Shown here: piece after piece, positions 17,478 through 24,963 of the stretch
How positions within the stretch are numbered: the stretch's first letter is position 1
Layout: each line of letters begins with the position of its first letter
Made by a program: the position numbers and the translations under genes
DNA from: GWE2-42-39 sp942493345
GTDB lineage: Bacteria > Bacteroidota > Bacteroidia > Bacteroidales > Prolixibacteraceae
Reading direction: 5' to 3'
Assembly (NCBI GenBank): GCA_942493345.1
Contig: OW818695.1
Span: 682,001-746,000 of the forward strand
DNA: 64,000 bases
Notes under the pieces: generated by a model
What the model was told of the DNA's origin: nothing
The model's database searches: none
Seen by the model: only the letters and a program-made list of their open reading frames with translations

Positions 17478-18100
17478 ATGCCAGAACAACGAATTCCATT
17501 AGAACCAAATTATTTTTACCACATCTACAATCGTGGCATCAATGGTTGTCCTATTTTTCGTGAGAGTTCTAACTACGAGCACTTCCTGTCAATATACGAC
17601 AAATACATTTCAAATGTAGCCGATACGTATGCGTGGGTATTAATGGGAAATCATTTTCATTTGTTGGTGAAGATTTTAAACCCCAAGGTTTTGAAAACCT
17701 TGAGGGTTTCGAAAACCTTCGGGGTTTGGATGATGAAAAAATAGTAAAACGAATCAACCAACAATTCTCCAATCTTTTTAATGCTTATACAAAGGCGTAT
17801 AATAAGAGATATAACCGAACGGGCAGCTTATTTGAGCATACATTCAGGAGAAAACGAATCGAGGATGAAACCTACTTAAAACAAACAATCCTGTACATAC
17901 ATAACAATCCCGTACACCACGGATTTTGTGAACATGCAATGGATTACCCGTGGAGCAGTTACCTAACCTGCATTTCGACAAAACCAACCAAACTGCACCG
18001 CGATACAGTTATTGGGTGGTTCGATGACGAAGCTAATTTCAGAACAAAACACAACGAAAAACCGGATATAGATGAAATGGAGAATTGGTTGGCATTGTAG
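17478..18100 (+). pseudogene. REP-associated tyrosine transposase (RAYT), disrupted by an internal 50-bp palindrome
   Basis: Frame 1 (17478-17744) encodes PNYFYHIYNRGINGCPIF and the HUH nuclease motif HFHLLVK; frame 2 from about 17728 encodes the rest, including FSNLFNAYTKAYNKRYNRTG, the RKRIEDETYL block and IHNNPVHHGF, all typical of the Y1_Tnp/RAYT family. The frames are separated by a 50-bp palindromic element at 17678-17727. Deleting exactly that element joins HLLVKI to LDDEKIVKR in frame and gives a 190-codon protein, the usual RAYT length. The gene starts only four bases after the cas6 stop codon, within the cas operon. As it stands the enzyme should be inactive unless a frameshift occurs. 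RAYTs are domesticated relatives of IS200/IS605 transposases that bind and mobilise REP palindromes. Confidence 0.85.
17678..17727. repeat. REP-like composite palindrome inserted in the RAYT gene
   Basis: Outer arms AAACCCC (17678-17684) and GGGGTTT (17721-17727) enclose two smaller dyads: AAGGTTTT-G-AAAACCTT and GGTTT-CGA-AAACC. Its length of 50 bp (3n+2) accounts exactly for the frame change in the surrounding transposase gene. The internal GGTTTCGAAAACCT is shared with the palindrome at 18683-18715. Confidence 0.75.
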
Positions 18101-18156
18101 AGGATAAAAAGAATAATCGCACCCCAAGGGAGTTTATAAACTCAAAAACAAATACT

Positions 18157-18540
18157 ATGGCTATCAAATTTAAAGTAATTGAAAGAGGAGAGCCGGGAGT
18201 TGTGGGAGGAGGTACTAAAAAGTTTTATGCCAATCCGGTCATGGATGGCGAGATGAATCTCAATGATATGACCAAAGCCATTGAGAAAATCTGTACAGTA
18301 AGTGGCGCCGATATCCGCGCCGTATTGTATGCTTTGGTCGATGTATCGATCGACAACCTGTCGAACGGGACCATCGTACGCCTGGGCGATTTGGGCAGCC
18401 TGCGCATGAGCCTTAGTTCGGATGGGAAAGCCGCTGCTGCCGAAGTAACCGCCTCGGCCATTAAAAGTACAAGCATCATTTTTACACCGGGCAGCCGGAT
18501 TAAAGAGATGCAAAATACCCTGAAATTCCAGAAAGAATAA
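18157..18540 (+). CDS. HU-like DNA-binding protein (Bacteroidota HU-HIG type)
   Basis: 127 residues from the ATG at 18157 (MAIKFKVIERGEPGVVGGGT). The body matches the histone-like family of Bacteroidota: an N-terminal strand-rich piece, then LNDMTKAIEKICTVSGADIRAVLYALVD, the flexible arm region LSNGTIVRLGDLGSLRMSLS and a C-terminal TPGSRIKEMQNTLKF. An upstream ATG at 18085 in the same frame would add 24 residues that overlap the transposase end and lack family similarity, so the internal start is chosen. Such proteins bend or bridge DNA. Its place between cas6 and cas5 is unexpected; a role in adaptation (as IHF has in type I-E) is only a hypothesis. Confidence 0.85.
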   Translation: MAIKFKVIERGEPGVVGGGTKKFYANPVMDGEMNLNDMTKAIEKICTVSGADIRAVLYALVDVSIDNLSNGTIVRLGDLGSLRMSLSSDGKAAAAEVTASAIKSTSIIFTPGSRIKEMQNTLKFQKE

Positions 18541-18555
18541 GGGTATCTGGTTTTG

Positions 18556-18670
18556 TGCGCAGGGAATTTTTTCCCCTGCGCATGAAATTCCAAACGGATG
18601 CGCACAAAATCTTCATCCGATGCGCATCGGATTGGGAACGGATGCGCAGGGAATTGGTGACGGATGCGCA
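18556..18670. repeat. Cluster of six TGCGCA palindromes
   Basis: TGCGCA occurs at 18556, 18577, 18599, 18621, 18643 and 18665, spaced about 22 bp (21, 22, 22, 22, 22). The first two copies lie in a 9-bp perfect hairpin (TGCGCAGGG / CCCTGCGCA). Copy four is the centre of the 16-bp perfect palindrome TCCGATGCGCATCGGA. The phrase GCGCAGGGAATT appears twice. The regular two-turn spacing suggests a phased protein-binding array or a tandem repeat. Confidence 0.7.
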
Positions 18671-18682
18671 TCGGATTGCTTT

Positions 18683-18715
18683 AATCCTGATAGGTTTCGA
18701 AAACCTGTCAGGATT
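18683..18715. repeat. REP-like palindrome sharing the RAYT-insert core
   Basis: Fifteen-base arms (18683-18697 and 18701-18715) pair with a single G-T mismatch around CGA. The central GGTTTCGAAAACCT is identical to part of the 50-bp element inside the transposase gene about 1 kb upstream, so both belong to one repeat family. Confidence 0.7.
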
Positions 18716-18751
18716 GAAAAACAAAGAACAAAACTAAAACCAGATAAGAAT

Positions 18752-18889
18752 ATGAAACAAACCTACAAAACGATTGACTACGAATGGCTGACGAGGCCAA
18801 CAGGCGACCCGTTTGCCGATGCAGGCGGCTTTGCCATTGATTTTTTCAGAAAGGGAACAACTAAAATTCAAACGGAATGGAAAATTTAG
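18752..18889 (+). pseudogene. N-terminal remnant resembling a Cst1/Cas8-type large subunit
   Basis: A 45-codon frame (MKQTYKTIDYEWLTRPTGDP then FADAGGFAI) ends at a stop 13 bases inside the cas5 gene. The TGDPFxDAGG segment is what I recall from the N-terminus of Cst1 (Cas8b1) proteins of type I-B systems, which are about 500 residues long, so this looks like a truncated leftover. After FAIDF the sequence no longer resembles that family. It sits where cas8 lies in cas6-cas8-cas7-cas5 operons and marks the boundary where base composition drops. It could instead be a short functional leader peptide, or an unrelated small ORF; the family match needs a profile search. Confidence 0.5.
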
Positions 18890-19599
18890 ATTTATCAATT
18901 CTTGAGAAGATTCCAGAACCTAAACTGAAGGTAATTCTGGAAATTGAACCTTTAGCACCGCTCTCAATGGTGAGCGAGTTGCCTGGTTCTTACTACAAAA
19001 CGCTGAAAAGCCCGGATAAAAAAATGCTTTGCGGACTTTTTGAAAACATTTTAGGCTGGCATATTGATTTGGCTGACCGAAAAGCGATAATTAAGGAACT
19101 TACAACATTGAGAGAAAAACAAGCAAAAAAGAATCCCCAATTGGAGTTTGTTGACAGAACGAAAGGTTCAACATATAGTCCATTATTGATGGATTACTTT
19201 GACATAGTACTACCTGTTATTCCTACGACTGGATTTTATGATGATTTGTGGAGTAAGGCTTACAGAAGAGCTGATGCAGATGTTCATCCGAAAGGAACAT
19301 TCAATTTAGATTACGGGATTATTCCACTCAAAAGGCAACAACCTCGGGATAAGGATAAACCTCAAAAGATAGACAATGCTGCTTTGTTTGATTTTTTTAA
19401 AAAGAATGTAGATTCCTATCCATTGTATTATTCAACTCCTACATCAAGAGAATATGTTTTTGTAAAGGGTAAATACCAAATCCAGATTGCAATAGATTCT
19501 GACCTTTATAAGATGCTTCGCGATAAACTTACATGCGAGAATATTGGCTATTTAGGAAACAGTGAAGGATGGATAGATTTAAAATTTGAACAACTATGA
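18877..19599 (+). CDS. cas5: CRISPR-associated protein Cas5 (PGING-type)
   Basis: 240 residues. The N-terminal RAMP strand LKVILEIEPLAPLSMV is followed by the Cas5 hallmark around residues 36-62, GSYYKTLKSPDKKMLCGLFE and NILGW. Cas5 caps the 5' handle of the crRNA in the Cascade complex and contacts Cas7 and the large subunit. The gene overlaps the upstream remnant by 13 bp and the next gene by 4 bp, indicating tight translational coupling. It is markedly AT-rich. Assignment to the Porphyromonas gingivalis (PGING) type I group rests on the company of the next two genes. Confidence 0.8.
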   Translation: MENLDLSILEKIPEPKLKVILEIEPLAPLSMVSELPGSYYKTLKSPDKKMLCGLFENILGWHIDLADRKAIIKELTTLREKQAKKNPQLEFVDRTKGSTYSPLLMDYFDIVLPVIPTTGFYDDLWSKAYRRADADVHPKGTFNLDYGIIPLKRQQPRDKDKPQKIDNAALFDFFKKNVDSYPLYYSTPTSREYVFVKGKYQIQIAIDSDLYKMLRDKLTCENIGYLGNSEGWIDLKFEQL

Positions 19600-21176
19600 T
19601 AGCAATCCATCCTTACATCAGATATGCACAAGCATTGATTATGGTCGAAAATGATCTAAACAGCTGTGAAGAAATTACAGGGAAACACATCATTGCTGAA
19701 ATTGAAAATGGACTTAACTCCTTTCGAATTTACCCTATTGAATCTATAGAAGGTAAAAGCAAGGTGAAATTTGATTTTATAAAACTTGAGAAAGGTGATA
19801 CAAAACAAGGAATATTTTTTTCACCCAACATTATTTCTTCATTTAAAGAGTCAAGGCATATTTGGAATAAAAGCCATTACTTATTGGAAGAGTTACCAAA
19901 GAATTTGTTAGAGAAACTTGAAGATGTATCTACTTCAATAGCTCCGCTAACAGGTGAATATTTAAGTTTCTCGCTTAATAAGAAAATAGGAAGAGGAAAT
20001 CCCAAAATAACATTGAAAGATCAAGGATTAAGTGCAATAACAACATTATCCCCGATCAAACCTTGTCTTCAATATAGAATCGATAAAAAAGGGAAGCCAG
20101 ACATGTATAATGTGTGCATCATTCCTGACATCCCATTAAATGAGTTAAAAAGTTTCATTCAAGTTTTTAAAAGACTAAGAAGTTCTGGAACTGATGGAGA
20201 CCTAATGGTGGGTAATGTTCTTCCTAAAACCACAGGGAAGGGGAAGACAGAAAATATAACATATGAGGCCAAACCGCCATTAATATTCAAGGGTAACTTT
20301 CCAAATCCGCCAAGAAGTAGTGCATTAGGCAGCATTGCCTTACTTGGTGCTATTGGTGAACTTGCCAAAGAAGCCCAAGATTCGGAACAAGTAAGATTAG
20401 TTCTTGAAAGTTTAAAGAATTCAACTATTTATCTTGTCAAGTATGGAAATGCTACATCTTTTACTTACAATCATCATGTCATTGATTTAGCAAAAGCAGG
20501 AAAGCTAAAAACGGTAGTTGATAGCATATATTACTCGGAGTTAGCTCTTCATGGAAAAAGAAATAGAAAAGACCTTAAACCTCAAGAAAAGAATGCACTT
20601 GTAAGTGAATACCAAAAATTCGATTTGTTCACAAGTCGCTTCCTTCAATTATTCAACCATGCAGCATTTAAGGATTTTCTGGCTTTTAGGGCAGAATATC
20701 CAAACCCAGTAACAATATTGTTTAACACATACTTCATAAAAATGGAAAAAATAGATCCAACAATTGTGGCATCAGCTAGGGCTATGGGAAAATGGCTCAA
20801 CCAAGTTGTATATTTTGCAGCAAAAGCTGAGGTTAAAGAAAATTCAAAGAATTATAAAGAAGAACTTCGAAAAGAAAAAGCGAAAGGATTAACTGAAATC
20901 GAAAGTTCAATCTTTTGTGCTAAATCCGGGACGGCCTTAATTGCCCAAACTATAACCAGGGCCGGTCGTTTATCAACTACTGAAGCTCCAAATGAGTCTG
21001 CTTTATTTATTGATAAAACTAATACTGGAGAATTATTGCTTGACGATGCAAAAAATCTGCTAATTGCATACTCAAGATTGAATCCTTATGCAAAAAAGGT
21101 TGACCCTCTTAGTGGAAATACCGATTTAGAAGATTTAGATGAAAATGAAGAATCAGATGATCACAGTGACGAATAA
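19596..21176 (+). CDS. Cas8-like large subunit, Csp2 family (PGING-type I CRISPR)
   Basis: 526 residues with no well-known catalytic motif, as expected for a Cas8. It has an IKPCLQYRIDKKGKPDMYNV segment in the middle, a helical C-terminal half (SARAMGKWLNQVVYFAAKAE) suited to a fused small-subunit function and an acidic tail (DLEDLDENEESDDHSDE). The position between cas5 and the Cas7-type gene, together with the length, matches the Csp2/Cas8 protein of PGING-type loci. Cas8 recognises the PAM and recruits Cas3. The start overlaps the cas5 stop (ATGA). The DNA is 32-35% GC in lines counted by eye, against 48-50% in cas4/cas1. Confidence 0.75.
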   Translation: MIAIHPYIRYAQALIMVENDLNSCEEITGKHIIAEIENGLNSFRIYPIESIEGKSKVKFDFIKLEKGDTKQGIFFSPNIISSFKESRHIWNKSHYLLEELPKNLLEKLEDVSTSIAPLTGEYLSFSLNKKIGRGNPKITLKDQGLSAITTLSPIKPCLQYRIDKKGKPDMYNVCIIPDIPLNELKSFIQVFKRLRSSGTDGDLMVGNVLPKTTGKGKTENITYEAKPPLIFKGNFPNPPRSSALGSIALLGAIGELAKEAQDSEQVRLVLESLKNSTIYLVKYGNATSFTYNHHVIDLAKAGKLKTVVDSIYYSELALHGKRNRKDLKPQEKNALVSEYQKFDLFTSRFLQLFNHAAFKDFLAFRAEYPNPVTILFNTYFIKMEKIDPTIVASARAMGKWLNQVVYFAAKAEVKENSKNYKEELRKEKAKGLTEIESSIFCAKSGTALIAQTITRAGRLSTTEAPNESALFIDKTNTGELLLDDAKNLLIAYSRLNPYAKKVDPLSGNTDLEDLDENEESDDHSDE

Positions 21177-21200
21177 TTAAACCAATAAAAAACAAATACA

Positions 21201-22118
21201 ATGGAAATTAAAGGAATTTTAGTTACAGCCCTTGCCCCGTTCGAAAACCATATCGCAAACGGAGGCGAAAAATTGTTAGGTAATGCGTCTTCAATTAAAA
21301 GAAGACCTGATGGACGAGTGTATGTTTCAGGACAAATGCAGCGTCATGTGTTGTTTTCTGCAATAGATCGAATAAATACGACTGATTCTGCAAAAGGAGA
21401 AACCTTCGTTTCAAATGGCGATGGCATCAGCAATTTAATCGAAAAAGACTTGCGCGCCGATATGGGTGGTTTTATGCACCCATCAAAAGGTGATTATTCA
21501 GGAAGAAGAACTGCTCCATTATCAGTAACACCAGCAGTTGCAATAGATGAAAGTGAAGTTGGGCGCGACTTATTGGTACGTGTTCGTTTTGACGAATCCG
21601 AAGATGCAAAAAACCAAGCTCTTGCAACTAAAGAATTTAGTCAAAAAGACCTAATGCACATGAATTTCTTTTTGGACATTAGTGCCCTGAGCATTTCAAA
21701 GGCTTTCGAATATAAAAACAGTTTCAATCTCGGAACTAAGTATTTCAAACATGCTGATGATCCTGAGCGTAAACGCCGAGCAAAGCTTTATCTGGAAGCA
21801 ACCAAATCAATGAATGACTATGCCAGTCAGGCCCGCAATGCCGTAAGTGGAGAGCCACAAAAAGTTTTGATCGTGTTCGATACTATCTTAAGCCGCAAAG
21901 CAAGCAGGTATTTTGTTGCTGGCGAGCAAGAAAAAAAGAATATTATTGAGGAACTAACAGCTCGTGGAGCTAAGTATTTCCTTGGTGATGATACAACAGA
22001 AAAAAGCGTTCATAAAGCATATAAAGAGGCTTTAGAATATTTGGCTTCAAATACACTTTACGACCCATCGGAAGGAGCAGAGGTTGTCTCTTTTGAAAAA
22101 GCTTTTGGCGGTGCCTAA
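21201..22118 (+). CDS. cas7: Cas7 backbone subunit, Csp1 family
   Basis: 305 residues beginning MEIKGILVTALAPFENHIAN, with the Cas7/DevR-like pattern of an N-terminal RAMP strand, a GNASSIKRRPDGRVYVSGQM segment that resembles the conserved ...K/R..g..yvSGqa.R block of Cas7, and a long middle domain. Cas7 polymerises along the crRNA spacer and forms the Cascade backbone. It lies 24 bp after the csp2-like gene, and its 3' end overlaps the cas3 start by 35 bp (or 8 bp if cas3 starts at GTG 22111). The length is normal for type I-B-like Cas7. Confidence 0.82.
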   Translation: MEIKGILVTALAPFENHIANGGEKLLGNASSIKRRPDGRVYVSGQMQRHVLFSAIDRINTTDSAKGETFVSNGDGISNLIEKDLRADMGGFMHPSKGDYSGRRTAPLSVTPAVAIDESEVGRDLLVRVRFDESEDAKNQALATKEFSQKDLMHMNFFLDISALSISKAFEYKNSFNLGTKYFKHADDPERKRRAKLYLEATKSMNDYASQARNAVSGEPQKVLIVFDTILSRKASRYFVAGEQEKKNIIEELTARGAKYFLGDDTTEKSVHKAYKEALEYLASNTLYDPSEGAEVVSFEKAFGGA

Positions 22119-24366
22119 CTACAAGTATCCCATATTGGCAAAGCCTTCCGGCATTACGCTTGAGCAACATACTCAAGGAGTAGTGTCGGAAGGAAAGCTA
22201 TTGCTGGAACAGACTCCTTTTGTTGTTCAGAAATATCAGGAACGAGTTGGAAAAAGTTTAGTAACCCGTTTAGAAAGAGTATGCAAAGATCATGATTTGG
22301 GAAAGAAAACCACAACGTGGCAAAATGCTTGTCAAAAAGATTACGAAGCTTTCCTACAATGGCAATCTCAATATGGTGGTACATTCAAAGAATATTCAAA
22401 AACCGAAAAAGCTGGGGAGAACATCCGAAAAGCAGGTGTTCGCCATGAACTTCAGTCCTTACGATTGATTGAAAAAACAAACTTGCCATTACCACAGCAA
22501 GCCGCAATTGCCGCACATCATGGTAAATTAGGGAACAATTTTGAAGAGCGTTGGGCAAATGAAAACGCATCTGATTTTTGGGGTTCCTTTAAAAAAGAGA
22601 GCAATCGGGTTATTGAGCTATACTCATTGGAACAGAGTGCAAAGACACATTATGAATATGCTGGGCCACGAGGATTGTTGCAGTTGGTCGATCATCGGGC
22701 GAGTGCTAAAGAAGAAGGTGATGTTGTTCCTGATTTCAAAGAATTCAGCTATCAATTTCCTCATAAAGAAAAAAGAGGGGTTCAAAGCCTGATTGAGCAA
22801 CATTGGCAAGATGATTTACTACTTGTCCGTGCTCCAACAGGTGCCGGAAAAACAGATGCATCGTTGTTATGGGCATCCTTACAAATTGAAAACAAGCGGG
22901 CAGACCGATTGGTAATTGCCATGCCAACTCGTTTTACATCAAATGCCTTGGCAATTAATGTTGCCGAAAGTTTATCCGATACAGGGCTTTATCATTCAAG
23001 TGCATGGTTTGCAAAGTTCCAAGAACAAGTTGATGCTGGAGTATTAGAAAAACGAGAAGCAGAGAAAATTCACGAATTTGCGAGACTTCTTCAGACTCCA
23101 ATAACTGTTTGCACCATTGACCATCTTTTGATGGCTTTGACCCTAACAAGGGAAGATCATCATTTAATTTCGTTCAACATGGCCAATTCTTGTTTGGTCA
23201 TTGACGAAGCTGATTTCTATGATGATTTTACACAAGCAAACATTCTTGTTTTGCTCGAAATCCTAAAATATTGGAATGTTCCTGTTCTTTTAATGAGTGC
23301 GTCATTACCAGAATCGATTTTGCCATCATATCAAAAACTGGGATATAAAATCGACAAGATTGTTGAAGACACTTCGGATAATGCGAGAGATCGTTTTGAG
23401 ATAAAATCGATCAATGAATATACTGATTTGGAAGAGATCATTGATTTGCTCGACTTGTGTGTTGAGAAAGGTACAGCCATCATTTATGCAAATACAGTTG
23501 ATAAAGCTGTAATGTTTTATAACTGGTTCGAAAAGAGAAAGGCAAATCCCATTCTCTACCACAGTCGATTTACTGAGCCTCACAAAAAAGATAAAGAACA
23601 AGAGCTAATTGATGCTTTAGGAAAAACAGCATGGGAAAATAACAGTGCTAAAGGGATTGCGATCCTAACCCAAATAGGAGAGATGAGTATTAACATCAGT
23701 GCCGATATTATGATTTCGGAACTTTGTCCAATCGATCGTTTGACTCAACGCGCTGGCCGCCTGTGCCGTTTCGACAAAACAAAAGTTGGTGAATTGTATG
23801 TGTTAGTACCACAAAAAAACGATTTGGTTTACCCTGCGCCTTATGGCGAATACGATCCAAAAATCAAAGCGTGGATCCCATGCGAAGCTTTTGTAAAAAC
23901 ATCTGAAATCCTTGAACCAACACTTTATAGTGCTGAAAAACTTGTAAATCTTCTTAATCATGTTTATGCAGTACAAGACTCTTTTTCTCCAAAAGCAATT
24001 AACAATGCAAAAAGCTTGAAAGAGTATTTTTCTTGGAATTGGTTGATTAACCCTAAACAAATAACAGCAACTGATGATACGGATACTAACTTTTGGAAAA
24101 GTAGAAATATCAAACCACAGGACACTGTATTTGTTGAAAAACCAACTTCAAAGTTTTTTTACAACTATTTCGGTTTTCAAAATTGGAAACTTAATAACTC
24201 ATTGGAATTACCAGTTTATCTAATTGAGAAGGGAAAAAAGCTACACATGATCGACCTTGAAAAAATAAGAATCAAAGATGAGGAAGAAATTATTTATGTG
24301 ATTCGTGAAGATTTTTATAATGAAGAGAAAGGTGCAACCTTCATAGAAGAAGATAAGTTCTTATGA
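22084..24366 (+). CDS. cas3: CRISPR-associated helicase/nuclease Cas3
   Basis: 760 residues with an N-terminal HD nuclease (His29, His70-Asp71 in CKDHDLGKK, His121, His145-His146, Asp204 in LVDHRAS) fused to an SF2 helicase: Walker A GAGKT at 253-257, DEAD at 374-377, SAS motif III at 405-407 and RAGRLCRF motif VI from 556. Cas3 is recruited by Cascade and degrades target DNA processively. The start used is TTG 22084, supported by an AAGGAG sequence just upstream; GTG 22111 is the alternative and would leave an 8-bp overlap with cas7. It belongs to the AT-rich cassette and has all residues needed for both activities. Confidence 0.93.
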   Translation: MSLLKKLLAVPNYKYPILAKPSGITLEQHTQGVVSEGKLLLEQTPFVVQKYQERVGKSLVTRLERVCKDHDLGKKTTTWQNACQKDYEAFLQWQSQYGGTFKEYSKTEKAGENIRKAGVRHELQSLRLIEKTNLPLPQQAAIAAHHGKLGNNFEERWANENASDFWGSFKKESNRVIELYSLEQSAKTHYEYAGPRGLLQLVDHRASAKEEGDVVPDFKEFSYQFPHKEKRGVQSLIEQHWQDDLLLVRAPTGAGKTDASLLWASLQIENKRADRLVIAMPTRFTSNALAINVAESLSDTGLYHSSAWFAKFQEQVDAGVLEKREAEKIHEFARLLQTPITVCTIDHLLMALTLTREDHHLISFNMANSCLVIDEADFYDDFTQANILVLLEILKYWNVPVLLMSASLPESILPSYQKLGYKIDKIVEDTSDNARDRFEIKSINEYTDLEEIIDLLDLCVEKGTAIIYANTVDKAVMFYNWFEKRKANPILYHSRFTEPHKKDKEQELIDALGKTAWENNSAKGIAILTQIGEMSINISADIMISELCPIDRLTQRAGRLCRFDKTKVGELYVLVPQKNDLVYPAPYGEYDPKIKAWIPCEAFVKTSEILEPTLYSAEKLVNLLNHVYAVQDSFSPKAINNAKSLKEYFSWNWLINPKQITATDDTDTNFWKSRNIKPQDTVFVEKPTSKFFYNYFGFQNWKLNNSLELPVYLIEKGKKLHMIDLEKIRIKDEEEIIYVIREDFYNEEKGATFIEEDKFL

Positions 24367-24391
24367 AATTTATTGAATTAAAACTTTCGCC

Positions 24392-24898
24392 ATGCTAACC
24401 ACTGGAACCCATTTCAACTACTACCTCATCTGCCACCGGAAACTGTGGCTGTTTGCCAACGGCATCAACATGGAAACTACATCAGACCTGGTTTATGAGG
24501 GTAAATTGCTACACGAAACCTCCTACCCTCGCCGTGCCGAGAAATACCAGGAAATTGAACTCGACGGCATTAAGATTGACTACTATGACCCAAAGAACAA
24601 AGTGGTTCACGAGATCAAGAAATCGGACAAGCACGAAGAGGCTCACGAATGGCAGGTGAAATACTACCTGTATGTGCTGGAACAAAACGGAGTGGAAGGT
24701 GCAACCGGGCTGCTCGAATACCCTAAACTGCACAAAACCGACGAGGTACTGCTCACCACGCCCGACCGCGAGGCCATCAGCGAAATGATTATTAAAATCG
24801 CTGGGATCATCGGGTTGGAAAATTGTCCGCCCCCGATTGCAAAATCGCGTTGCAAAAACTGTAGCTATTTCGATTTCTGCTGGAGTGGAGAGATGTGA
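24392..24898 (+). CDS. cas4: CRISPR adaptation exonuclease Cas4
   Basis: 168 residues of the small Cas4 type. Fe-S cluster cysteines are Cys14 (YYLICHRKLWLF) and Cys154, Cys157 and Cys163 (RCKNCSYFDFC). The RecB-type nuclease core has VVHEIKKSDK (catalytic E and K) and QVKYYLY. Cas4 trims pre-spacers and enforces PAM-oriented integration together with Cas1-Cas2. GC content rises abruptly here compared with cas3, 25 bp upstream. The ATG starts the family's typical MLTTGTHFNYYLICHRK. Confidence 0.93.
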   Translation: MLTTGTHFNYYLICHRKLWLFANGINMETTSDLVYEGKLLHETSYPRRAEKYQEIELDGIKIDYYDPKNKVVHEIKKSDKHEEAHEWQVKYYLYVLEQNGVEGATGLLEYPKLHKTDEVLLTTPDREAISEMIIKIAGIIGLENCPPPIAKSRCKNCSYFDFCWSGEM

Positions 24899-24963
24899 AG
24901 ATGTGGAAATGGGAAGATTGATTTTCAAATTTCCTAATCGCCTAATTCTCAAATTGAAAAATT

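Noticed and set aside
17478..18100. Programmed ribosomal frameshift as the explanation for the split transposase
   Set aside because: No slippery heptamer is evident at the overlap, and a 50-bp palindromic insertion explains the frame change fully; still possible as a secondary effect.
18085..18156. Longer start for the HU-like protein
   Set aside because: The extra 24 residues overlap the transposase end and contain no family sequence; MAIKFKVIERG is the typical N-terminus.
18555..18737. A 60-codon frame through the TGCGCA cluster and the REP palindrome
   Set aside because: Its sequence follows the nucleotide repeats and ends in the palindrome; no protein family character and no start context.
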